From VRUE01 sp963748075 (GTDB taxonomy: Bacteria; Actinomycetota; Thermoleophilia; Solirubrobacterales; 70-9), in contig CAVVHQ010000008.1 in assembly GCA_963748075.1 (NCBI GenBank), positions 1 to 64,000 of the forward strand: DNA of 64,000 bases. Reading direction: 5' to 3'. The position numbers and the translations under genes are program-made. A model generated the notes under the pieces. The model was not told the DNA's origin. It was given only the letters and a program-made list of their open reading frames with translations, and searched no databases. Every line of letters starts with the position of its first letter. Position 1 is the stretch's first letter. Of the stretch, positions 16,559-23,364 are shown piece by piece.

Positions 16559-17205
16559 GGGACCGCTACTCGATCCTCGTCGGGCTGATCTTCCTCGCGC
16601 TGGTGATCGTTGCGGTGGTCAAGGGCGTAGGCGGCGGGCACACGCTCGGCCTCGAAGACAAGCCGCCGCGCTGGCCGCTGCCCGAGTTCGCCGTCCCGGC
16701 TGCCGCCGGCCCCCTGGAAGGCGACGCCAACGTCGCCCAAGACGATTGCGCGACGGCCGAGCTGCCCTGCCCGCGGAGCGCCCGCCGCACCCCCGCCTGC
16801 CAGGTGCGCGCGCGCGGCGCGATCCGCGTCTGCGACCTCTTCGACCGGCCCTCGGTGATCTCGTTCTGGTTCGGCAAGGGGGGCGACTGCGTCGGCCAGC
16901 AGGACATCGTCGATCGCGTCTACGCCCGCTACCGTGGGCGGGTGAGGTTCCTCTCGCTGGACGTGCGCGACGATCGCGGCACCGTTCGCGACCTGGTCCG
17001 CAGCCACCGCTGGAGGATGCCGGTCGGCTACGACCGCGACGGGGCCGTCGCCAGCCTCTACCGGGTGGGCGGCTGCCCGACCTTCGCCTACGTCTACCCC
17101 GGCGGGATCCTGCAGAGCGCCAGCATCGGCAACCTCGACGTCCGCGGCCTCGGCGCTCGGGTCGGGCGGCTGCTGGCCGCGACGCGAGCGGTGGAGGGCG
17201 GTTGA
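16555..17205 (+). CDS. Membrane-anchored thioredoxin-fold protein lacking CxxC
   Basis: A 216-residue protein with an N-terminal membrane helix (residues 6-24, ILVGLIFLALVIVAVVKGV) and an extracytoplasmic region. Its second half resembles the TlpA/AhpC thioredoxin fold: PSVISFWFGKGGDCVGQQ, VRFLSLDVRDDRG, MPVGYDRDGAVASLYRVGGCPTFAYVYPGG. The usual WCxxC active site is replaced by GKGGDC, keeping one Cys, while the cis-Pro motif (GCPTF) is retained. Several extra Cys lie in the linker (CATAELPCP, CQVRARG, RVC). The start overlaps the RND stop and the stop overlaps the next gene, so it belongs to that operon. Redox chemistry is uncertain. Confidence 0.75.
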   Translation: MRDRYSILVGLIFLALVIVAVVKGVGGGHTLGLEDKPPRWPLPEFAVPAAAGPLEGDANVAQDDCATAELPCPRSARRTPACQVRARGAIRVCDLFDRPSVISFWFGKGGDCVGQQDIVDRVYARYRGRVRFLSLDVRDDRGTVRDLVRSHRWRMPVGYDRDGAVASLYRVGGCPTFAYVYPGGILQSASIGNLDVRGLGARVGRLLAATRAVEGG

Positions 17206-17828
17206 TGCAGGGCTGGGTGGCCCCGCACCTCGGCGCGGAGTTCCCCGGCCTGGGCATCTCCTGGGTCGAGGTGGACGGCCGCCCCGGTCGCAGCCCGGAG
17301 GCGGTCGGCCACCGCCTGCGCAGCCTCTCTGATCGGTTCTACGGCGCCCACGCGATCCACATGCGCGAACGGCCGATCCCCTGGGCCTATCGCGTCTTCT
17401 TCCGCCAGATCGGCCTCGACCCCGATCGCAACCGCACCCCGGTCGAGCAGCTGGCGCTTGAACGTCTCCAGCACGGCGGCTTCGCGTCCCGCGGCCTGCC
17501 CCGGGACGCCCTGACCATCGCCACGGTCGAGACCGGGGTGGCGCTGCGCGCCTTCGACGCCGAGCGGCTCGAGGGTGCGCTCTGCATCCGTGACTCGGCC
17601 CCGGGCGAGTCGCTGCCTGGCCGGCCGGGAAAGCTGTCGCAGGGGACGCTGACGATCGCCGACGAGCGCGTCCCGGTCGGGCTGCTGTTCGGGGCGACCG
17701 CCGAGGGGCGCGACGTAGGCGGCGGCACCCGGCGCATCGCGATCGCCGCAGTCCAGGTCCAGGGCGTCCCCCAGATTGCCGTCGACGAGGCGCTTTGGAT
17801 GGTCACCACCACCCTGGAGACGGCGTGA
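17205..17828 (+). CDS. B3/B4 tRNA-binding domain protein
   Basis: A 207-residue stand-alone B3/4 domain, the fold found in the beta subunit of phenylalanyl-tRNA synthetase that carries aminoacyl-tRNA editing. Matching features are the N-terminal SWVEVDGRPGRSPE region, the central IPWAYRVFFRQIGLDPDRNRTPVEQLALERLQ, and the later GALCIRDSAPGESLPGRPGKLSQGTLTIADE segment. Such free-standing domains occur in many actinobacteria and may deacylate mischarged tRNA or act on other substrates. The ATG lies in the stop of the upstream gene (TGATG). Confidence 0.8.
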   Translation: MQGWVAPHLGAEFPGLGISWVEVDGRPGRSPEAVGHRLRSLSDRFYGAHAIHMRERPIPWAYRVFFRQIGLDPDRNRTPVEQLALERLQHGGFASRGLPRDALTIATVETGVALRAFDAERLEGALCIRDSAPGESLPGRPGKLSQGTLTIADERVPVGLLFGATAEGRDVGGGTRRIAIAAVQVQGVPQIAVDEALWMVTTTLETA

Positions 17829-17921
17829 CGGGGGCTCTAGACTCTTGAGACGGCGTGAATCTGCTTCACCGGGAGCCCGCCGGTCGGGATCGGCGCCGTG
17901 ATCTACACTCGGGGTCGGGTT

Positions 17922-18422
17922 ATGCCACATCTGCTGGACCGAGACAGCCGGGCCGAGCTTCACGTAGGCGGTGACGAGCGCCTCGCCCGTGCCGAGCTGC
18001 GCCGCCAGATCGGCCGCCTCGAGCGGCAGCTTTCCGCCCTGGTGGCCGAGGCCTTCCCGCGAGTCGAGATCGACGCCGCGGTGGCCGCGGCCGGGCGCGA
18101 GCCGCGCGTCCTCGGCCTCGGCGGCCTGGAGGCGGTGCGCGACTCGCTGGCGGCGCGGGTCGCGACGGCGCGGCGCACCCTGCGCGAGCGGGCGCAGGTC
18201 GAGACCCGCAACCGCGAGCTGCTGGAGCGGATGCTGGCGAGGCCCGAGGACTTCAAGTGGCTGCGGATCTCGCGCGCCGACATCGGCGTGCCCGGCTGCG
18301 GGCACTGGCACTCTCGGCCCCGGCTCGGCCCGCTCGGGATGCTGATGGGCTGGTGGCGGGTCAAGGTCTCCTCCGGATGCCCATTAGCCGGGCGGCTTGC
18401 GGCCGTTGAGCGCCCCGCGTAA
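17922..18422 (+). CDS. Conserved hypothetical protein with coiled-coil segment
   Basis: No family recognised. From the ATG at 17922 it has 166 residues (a GTG at 17898 adds eight). Residues ~20-45 and ~75-105 are Arg/Glu/Leu-rich and look like amphipathic or coiled-coil helices (ARAELRRQIGRLERQLSALV; RVATARRTLRERAQ then VETRNRELLERML). The C-terminal third is better structured: FKWLRISRADIGVPGCGHWHSRPRLGPLGMLMGWWRV holds a Cys and two His and may bind a metal or nucleic acid. Its 3' end overlaps the next frame by about 25 bp. Confidence 0.6.
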   Translation: MPHLLDRDSRAELHVGGDERLARAELRRQIGRLERQLSALVAEAFPRVEIDAAVAAAGREPRVLGLGGLEAVRDSLAARVATARRTLRERAQVETRNRELLERMLARPEDFKWLRISRADIGVPGCGHWHSRPRLGPLGMLMGWWRVKVSSGCPLAGRLAAVERPA

Positions 18423-18804
18423 GGCCGAGGAGCGCCCGCCGGCGCCCTGGGGCTCCTTTCCGCTCGCCGAGTTGACGATCCTCGCCGGGATCGTGATGCT
18501 GGCGGTCGGCGTCTTTGCCAAGAGCCCGACCTCGCTCGGCGTCGGCGTGGTGCTCGCCGCGCTCGGTGGTCTCGAGGTGGCCGGCCAAGAGCACTTCGCC
18601 GGCTACCGCTCCCACACGACCCTGCTCGCCGGCACCCTCTTCGTCCTCGTCGTGGGCGCCCTCTTCTACCTCGCCGGGTGGATCCTCGCGGTCTGCCTCG
18701 CCGCCGGCGCCGTTGCCTTCGTCGCTTCCTTCTACTTGCTCAGACGCGCCTTCCAGAGAGCCTCGGGCGGCCTCTCCTTCAAGGCCGGAGGTCTATCCCG
18801 GTAG
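18397..18804 (+). CDS. Conserved hypothetical membrane protein
   Basis: A 135-residue protein with about four hydrophobic segments: ELTILAGIVMLAVGVFA, LGVGVVLAALGGLEVAG, TLLAGTLFVLVVGALFYLAG, and ILAVCLAAGAVAFVASFYLL. The N-terminus is a short Arg/Pro-rich cytoplasmic tail. No enzymatic motif is visible. Possible starts are TTG at 18397 or 18406. The stop codon falls inside the left arm of a nested palindrome (18798-18807). Confidence 0.6.
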   Translation: MRPLSAPRKAEERPPAPWGSFPLAELTILAGIVMLAVGVFAKSPTSLGVGVVLAALGGLEVAGQEHFAGYRSHTTLLAGTLFVLVVGALFYLAGWILAVCLAAGAVAFVASFYLLRRAFQRASGGLSFKAGGLSR

Positions 18805-18890
18805 GGGTGGAACGTCTTGTGCTTTTCTGCGCGTCCAGTCTCGGACGGCCGAAACCTGTCTTCAGAAAAGTCAAGTGGACCCCCTACCGG
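18798..18890. repeat. Nested-hairpin palindrome, candidate copy 3
   Basis: Outer arms CCGGTAGGGG (18798-18807) and CCCCTACCGG (18881-18890) enclose inner arms CTTTTCTG (18822-18829) and CAGAAAAG (18863-18870). The layout matches copies at 13751 and 15263 (G-rich outer arm, T-run/A-run inner arm, ~100 bp), but the loop sequence is different, so relationship is inferred from architecture. It abuts MITE copy 1. Confidence 0.55.
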
Positions 18891-18892
18891 CC

Positions 18893-19076
18893 TATTGCGC
18901 ACCGGGCTAGCTCCAGGCCGCCCCGGCTCCGCCTGGGAGGTCGCCTCCGCTCAAAGCGGCGACGCGGCGGGCTGAGGCTCCGATTCAGCCGATTGGGACT
19001 TTTACCCCCGTTATTGGGGGTCAAAGTCCCAATCGAGCGCACGACGATCGGGTTGGAGCTAACCCGGTACGCACTA
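18893..19076. mobile_element. MITE-like element, copy 1 (184 bp)
   Basis: Terminal inverted repeats of 23 bp: TATTGCGCACCGGGCTAGCT on the left; the right end, read inward, is TAGTGCGTACCGGGTTAGCT. Both ends finish in TA, as expected for elements that duplicate a TA target. A near-perfect internal hairpin lies at 18991-19034 (arm GATTGGGACTTTTACCCCC). The whole unit is repeated at 60036-60220 with high identity. No transposase frame fits inside; translations across it are chance frames. Confidence 0.85.
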
Positions 19077-19088
19077 CCGGGATAGACC

Positions 19089-19442
19089 TCAGACCAAGAC
19101 GCGCTCGGTCAGCGTGCTGGCGAGCAGCGCTCGCTGGCGCGGCGTGAGGGTTCCGAGCCGCTTGTTCTCGCTGAGGGCGAGCCCCTGAAGCAGTTTGCGG
19201 GCGCGGGTGCGACCCCAGCGTCGCTGGCTGGTCAGCAGCTCGGTGAGGGTCATGCTCTCGGTCTCCCAGGGGCAGTCCCGGATCACGTCTGCGATGTCGA
19301 TCTCCCCCCGCCCGATCGAGCGCTTCAGCTCCGCTCTGGCCAGCCGCACCCTGTTGGCGCGCGCCAGGGCCTGCATGTGTTGCGGCCCCTCGACCGCGCG
19401 AGCATTGGACGAGGCAGGGGCGATCGAGATGGCAGCATCCAC
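19089..19442 (-). CDS. mihF: Integration host factor, actinobacterial type (mIHF)
   Basis: Nucleoid-associated DNA-binding protein of the actinobacteria-specific mIHF family, needed for phage integration in mycobacteria and involved in chromosome architecture. At 117 residues, the conserved core is RVRLARAELKRSIGRGEIDI, IRDCPWETESMTLTELLTSQ and RRWGRTRARKLLQGLALSEN, followed by the RLGTLTPRQRALLA tail. The SQRRWGRTRARK segment is the S13-like H2TH DNA-binding part. GTG at 19442 is used; a Met about 23 residues in (MQALARANR) would give a length closer to mycobacterial mIHF. It is flanked by MITE copy 1. Confidence 0.9.
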   Translation of the reverse strand: MDAAISIAPASSNARAVEGPQHMQALARANRVRLARAELKRSIGRGEIDIADVIRDCPWETESMTLTELLTSQRRWGRTRARKLLQGLALSENKRLGTLTPRQRALLASTLTERVLV

Positions 19443-19689
19443 TAGGACTCCTCCCTTTCGGGTTGTAAACTGGGTTGTCTCTCGTCTGCCGGCCGCTGAG
19501 CGGCCCAGTGGGCGAGGTGCCCTACCGTTTCGCCGCCTCCTGACCCGGCGGCGATCGGCGAGGCACGGAACGCTACGCGCCGGAGGCGGCCAGCGTCAAC
19601 CCGCCGTCAACGAAGAGGTGCCGCACCGTTCGCTAAGAGCATCGTTTTCTCGCGACCTCCGCCTTGTTCAGATTTGGACAAGCCCGAAA

Positions 19690-20949
19690 CTACCTCGCTC
19701 GGGGTAGGTCGGGAAAGTCGTTGATCACTCGGGCGATCGTTGCCAGTGCCCCGTCGAGGTGCCGGCGCTCGTGGGTCGCCATCAGGCTGGTCCGCAGCAG
19801 CGCCCCACCGGGGGGCACCGCCGGGTGGATCGCGACGTTCGTGTAGACGCCGGCTTCGAACAGCGCCTTCCAGAGCAGCACCGCCTGCCAGTCGTCGCCG
19901 ACCACGATCGGCACCACCGGGGTCGTCGCGACCGTGCCGTCGGGCAGCGTTCCCGGCTCGACCACCCGCAGGCCCAGCTCCTGCAGGCCCTCGCGCAGGT
20001 ACTCCGCGTTCGCGAGCAGGGTCTCGAACAGCACCGGCCCCTCCTCTCGTATGACCTTCAGGGCGCCGAGCGCGGCACCGACGGCGGCCGGCACGCCGGA
20101 GGCGCTGAACATGAAGCTGCGTGCGGAGATCTTCAGGTACTCGATCACGTCGGCCGGACCGGCGATGAAGCCCCCGCAGGAGGCGAGGCTCTTGGAGAAC
20201 GTCCCCATTCTCAGGTCGACCTCGTTCTCGAGCCCGAACAGCTCGCTCGCCCCGGCGCCCCGCGCGCCGAGCACCCCGGCCCCATGCGCCTCGTCGACCA
20301 TTAGGCGCGCTCCGTGGGCGCGGCATAGCTCGACGATCTGCGGCAGGTCGCAGACGTCGCCCTCCATCGAGAAGACCCCGTCGACCACGACCAGCACGCC
20401 GCCGCCGTCCCCGGCCGCCCGTTCGAGCATCTTCTCCAGCTTGTCCATCCGGTTGTGGCGGAAGGGGCGCAGCTTGGCCCCCGAGAGGCGGCAGCCGTCG
20501 AGGATCGAGGCGTGATCGCCGGAGTCGCAGATCACGGTGTCGCCGGGCTCCAGGATCGTGCCGAGGCAGCCGACGTTGGCCTGGTAACCCGTGGTGAAGA
20601 CCAGGGCATCCTCGCTCTGCATCCAATCGGCGATCTCCCGCTCCAGCTCGACGTGCAGCGGCGTCGTCCCGTTCAGGAACCGCGAGCCGGTCAGGGCGGT
20701 GCCGTAGGTCTCCAGGGCGTCGCGTGCCGCCTGCTTGACCCGCTTGTCGCCGGTCAGCCCGAGGTAGTTGTTGGAGCCGAGCATGATCGTCTCGCGGCCC
20801 TCGACCTCCATCACGGGGCCCGCCTCGGACTCGATCAGGCGGAAGTAGGGCAGGAGGTCGTGCTCCTTGGCAGCTTCGAGTTGCTCGAGCCGCTCGTGGC
20901 TGCGGGCCTTCTCGAAGACGTCGACAGGGGCTTTCGCCGTCTCGCTCAT
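19690..20949 (-). CDS. Serine palmitoyltransferase-like alpha-oxoamine synthase (PLP enzyme)
   Basis: PLP enzyme that condenses an amino acid with an acyl-CoA. The family includes AONS, KBL, ALAS and serine palmitoyltransferase (SPT). In 419 residues it shows PYFRLIE, MLGSNNYLGLTGDKRV, GSRFLNGTTPLHVELE, CDSGDHASILDGCRLS, VVDGVFSMEGD, MVDEAHGAGV, and the PLP Lys in MGTFSKSLASCGGFIAG, then MFSASGVPAA and LMATHERRHLD. The SRFLNGT, FRHN and FSKSLAS-GGF blocks fit bacterial SPT better than biotin or threonine-pathway members, though this is from recall. It is divergent from a GNAT-fold gene 24 bp away. ATG at 20949 is chosen; the frame stays open far upstream by chance. Confidence 0.8.
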   Translation of the reverse strand: MSETAKAPVDVFEKARSHERLEQLEAAKEHDLLPYFRLIESEAGPVMEVEGRETIMLGSNNYLGLTGDKRVKQAARDALETYGTALTGSRFLNGTTPLHVELEREIADWMQSEDALVFTTGYQANVGCLGTILEPGDTVICDSGDHASILDGCRLSGAKLRPFRHNRMDKLEKMLERAAGDGGGVLVVVDGVFSMEGDVCDLPQIVELCRAHGARLMVDEAHGAGVLGARGAGASELFGLENEVDLRMGTFSKSLASCGGFIAGPADVIEYLKISARSFMFSASGVPAAVGAALGALKVIREEGPVLFETLLANAEYLREGLQELGLRVVEPGTLPDGTVATTPVVPIVVGDDWQAVLLWKALFEAGVYTNVAIHPAVPPGGALLRTSLMATHERRHLDGALATIARVINDFPDLPRAR

Positions 20950-20973
20950 GCCCAAAGTGTAGGTTCCCGCTTT

Positions 20974-22110
20974 GTGGCGGGAGTTTCGATACGGCCGGTG
21001 CGCACCCGGCGCGAGCTGAAGCGCTTCGTCAAGGTGCCGTTCCACCTGCACCGCGACAGCCCGCAGTGGGTGGCGCCGCTGATCTTCGAGCGGATGCAGT
21101 TCCTCGACCGCGGCGAGAACCCCTACTTCGAGCACGCGGAGGCCGAGTATTTCCTCGCCGAGCGCGACGGCGAGCCGGTCGGCCGCATCACCGCCCAGGT
21201 CGACGAGCGCTGGGACGAGTTCCAGGGCGGCAGCGACGCGACGTTCGGCTTCTTCGAGACGGCGAACGACCCGGAGGTCGCGAGAGCCTTGCTCGGCGCC
21301 GCGACCGACTGGGCCCGAGTCCGCGGAAGGACCCGCATGCTCGGCCCGATGGACTTCACGACCAACGACGAGGCTGGGATTCTGATCGAGGGCCACGAGC
21401 GGCGGCCGCTGATCCTCCAGCCCTGGCATCCGCCCCACTACAGCGAGCTGATCGAGGCATGCGGCTTCGGGAAGGCGATGGACCTGCTGATGTGGGAACT
21501 GCAGTTCGGCCAACTGAAAGAAGGCGACCGCTTCGACCCGGCGATCCACGCGGCCGCCGAGAAGGCGCTGAACGACGAAGACATCGTGATCCGCGACATG
21601 CGCAAGCGCGACATGGCCAACGAGGTGCGCCGCTTCATGGACGTCTACAACGAGGCCTGGGGCGACAACTGGGGCTTCGTCCCGGTCACCGATGCCGAGG
21701 CCGAGTTTCAGGCCAAGAACCTGAAGCAGGTGCTGGACGAGGAATGGGCCTTCATCGCCGAAAAGGACGGCGAGGTGATTGGCGCCGGGCTGACGTTGCC
21801 CGACATCAACCAGGTGCTGGCCAAGATGAACGGCCGCCTCTTGCCCTTCGGCTGGCTGCGCTTCCTGCTCGGCAAGCGCAAGATCGACCAGTGCCGGGTC
21901 TTCGCGCTCGGCGTCAAGCGCGAGTATCGCCACACCGGGGTCGGTGCCGGCCTCTACCTGAAGAACCTTGCGGCCGGCGCCGGGCCGAGCCCGATCGACG
22001 GCGGCGAGATGGGCTGGGTCCTGGAGACCAACGGACCGATGAACCGGGCGCTGGAGGGGATGGGCGGCAAGGTGGTCAAGCGCTACCGGATCTACGAGAA
22101 GCAGCTCTGA
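20974..22110 (+). CDS. GNAT-fold acyltransferase-like protein (YghO-type), possible ceramide synthase partner
   Basis: A 378-residue protein of the family that includes E. coli YghO. Conserved blocks are RRELKRFVKVPFHLHRDSPQ, WVAPLIFERMQFLDRGENPY, FEHAEAEYFLAERDGEPVGR (first GNAT half), FGFFETANDPEVARALL, RMLGPMDFTTNDEAGILIEG, and a C-terminal acetyltransferase-type core (FALGVKREYRHTGVGAGLYL, EMGWVLETNGPMNRALEGMG). The start is uncertain: GTG at 20974 gives MAGVSIRPVRTRR; GTG at 20998 is shorter. Homologs of this type sit beside SPT genes in some bacteria, and the known bacterial ceramide synthase is reported to have a GNAT-like fold, so an N-acyltransferase role is plausible but unproven. 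Confidence 0.75.
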   Translation: MAGVSIRPVRTRRELKRFVKVPFHLHRDSPQWVAPLIFERMQFLDRGENPYFEHAEAEYFLAERDGEPVGRITAQVDERWDEFQGGSDATFGFFETANDPEVARALLGAATDWARVRGRTRMLGPMDFTTNDEAGILIEGHERRPLILQPWHPPHYSELIEACGFGKAMDLLMWELQFGQLKEGDRFDPAIHAAAEKALNDEDIVIRDMRKRDMANEVRRFMDVYNEAWGDNWGFVPVTDAEAEFQAKNLKQVLDEEWAFIAEKDGEVIGAGLTLPDINQVLAKMNGRLLPFGWLRFLLGKRKIDQCRVFALGVKREYRHTGVGAGLYLKNLAAGAGPSPIDGGEMGWVLETNGPMNRALEGMGGKVVKRYRIYEKQL

Positions 22111-22173
22111 TAAGCCGCAAGTAGCGAAGTCCGCCGGTCCGCGGCCGCCTTCGCCGTCGCTAGAGTCGAACGG

Positions 22174-22440
22174 GTGAGCGAGTTTGAGCTCGAGCCGGTT
22201 CGAGTCCGGGTCCTGGAGCGGCAGGCCGCCAGGGCGCCCGCCTTGCGGGGCGAGGCGCGTACGGCGGCGATCGCGGCTGTCGGCGGCGTGCTGGCGGGGG
22301 CCGCGACGGTGGCGACGGCGCGCGCTGTGGGCGCCGCGGCGAAGAGGTCACGAGGACGGCTGCTGCCACGGAGGAACCGTCAGCAGAAGGTCGTGGCCAG
22401 CCGCTCCTTCCTGGTGGACGTGCACCTGCTCGGCAGGTGA
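22174..22440 (+). CDS. Small hypothetical protein with Ala-rich hydrophobic centre
   Basis: An 88-residue protein starting with GTG. An acidic N-terminus (MSEFELEPVRVRVLERQ) leads into an Ala/Gly-rich segment (AAIAAVGGVLAGAATVATARAVGAAA) that could be a weak membrane helix. A very basic stretch follows (KRSRGRLLPRRNRQQK), then an ordered tail (VVASRSFLVDVHLLGR). No family recognised. Its stop overlaps the start of the glycosylase gene (GTGA), so the two are translationally coupled. Confidence 0.6.
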   Translation: MSEFELEPVRVRVLERQAARAPALRGEARTAAIAAVGGVLAGAATVATARAVGAAAKRSRGRLLPRRNRQQKVVASRSFLVDVHLLGR

Positions 22441-23333
22441 GAAGCCTCGAAGTAGAGGTCCGTCCGCCCTCTCCCTACCGCCTGCCGGCCCACGGCGGCG
22501 AGGACGGGGTAATGCGGGTCGGCGGGGGCGTAGCCACCCGTCTGCTCCAAGTCGAGGGCAGCCCGGCGCTGGTCCGCGCCTGGCAGCCGACCCGCAACCG
22601 CGTCGTCCTCAGGGCCGAGCCGGTCGACCCGGCCGCCGTGACCCGGTCGGAGCCCACGGCTCGCTCCGCCGGCCGGGTAGAGCTGGCGCTGGCGACCGAG
22701 CGGATGCGCTTTGCTCTCGGCGTCGACGACGACCTCGGCGAGTTCCACCGAGCCTTCCGGCGCGACCCGCTGCTCGGTCCGCTGCTGCGCCGCCGTCCCC
22801 ACCATCGGCCGCGACGCCGGCCCTGGCCCTGGGAGGCGCTGGCCTGGGCAGTGGTCAAGCAGCTGATCGAGAGCGGCCGCGCCGCCCGCATCCAGCGCCG
22901 CATCGTCGGCTGCTGGGGCCCGCGCCTCGGCGACGAGCGCGGCGCGCCGCGCGACGTCCCCACGGCGGCGACGATCGCCGGCCGGGCGCCGGCCGAACTC
23001 GAGCGGCTCGGCCTCTCGCCGGCCCGTTCGATCGCGCTGCGCGCGGTCGCCCGGCAGATTGCCGCCGGTCGCTGTGACCCGGCCGAGCCGCTCGCCGACA
23101 GGCGACTGCTGGCCGTGCCCGAGATCGGCCCCTGGACCGTCCGCTGCCTCGGCCTGTTCGGCCGCGGCAACCCCGACTCGCTGCCGGCCGGCGACCTGAT
23201 GTACCTGAAGCTGGTCGGTCGCCTTGCGCGACTCGGCCGCCGCGCCACGGTCGAGGAGGTCGAGGAGTTCTACGCTCCCTACGCGCCGTTCCGCGGGCTG
23301 GCAGCTTCGTGGATGAGCGGCGCGTATGGATAA
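22437..23333 (+). CDS. DNA-3-methyladenine glycosylase II-like (AlkA family, HhH-GPD)
   Basis: Base-excision repair glycosylase predicted to remove alkylated bases. 298 residues with an N-terminal AlkA-like beta domain (about 1-100) and a helical HhH-GPD domain. The hairpin LLAVPEIGPWTVRCLGLFGRG lies near residue 223. The Asp in SLPAGDLMYLK lines up with the catalytic Asp of AlkA (LPxDD). PWEALAWAVVKQLIES is the family's substrate-pocket helix. It starts with GTG, overlapping the upstream stop by 4 bp. Confidence 0.85.
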   Translation: MRSLEVEVRPPSPYRLPAHGGEDGVMRVGGGVATRLLQVEGSPALVRAWQPTRNRVVLRAEPVDPAAVTRSEPTARSAGRVELALATERMRFALGVDDDLGEFHRAFRRDPLLGPLLRRRPHHRPRRRPWPWEALAWAVVKQLIESGRAARIQRRIVGCWGPRLGDERGAPRDVPTAATIAGRAPAELERLGLSPARSIALRAVARQIAAGRCDPAEPLADRRLLAVPEIGPWTVRCLGLFGRGNPDSLPAGDLMYLKLVGRLARLGRRATVEEVEEFYAPYAPFRGLAASWMSGAYG

Positions 23334-23364
23334 AGGAACCTGACGTTCTGCCGATAAGCCCGCG

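Noticed and set aside
17816..17862. GAGACGGCGTGA repeated twice around the stop of the B3/4 gene
   Set aside because: A 12-bp direct repeat with no inverted ends or coding effect; probably a small slippage or recombination scar.
19443..19689. Gap between mIHF and the SPT-like gene
   Set aside because: About 245 bp with no convincing open frame, palindrome or terminator; it probably holds the mIHF promoter, but I cannot place it.
20455..20973. Extension of the GNAT-fold frame by ~170 codons upstream
   Set aside because: It is antisense to the SPT-like gene and has no acyltransferase character; the conserved start of the family lies at 20974-21000.
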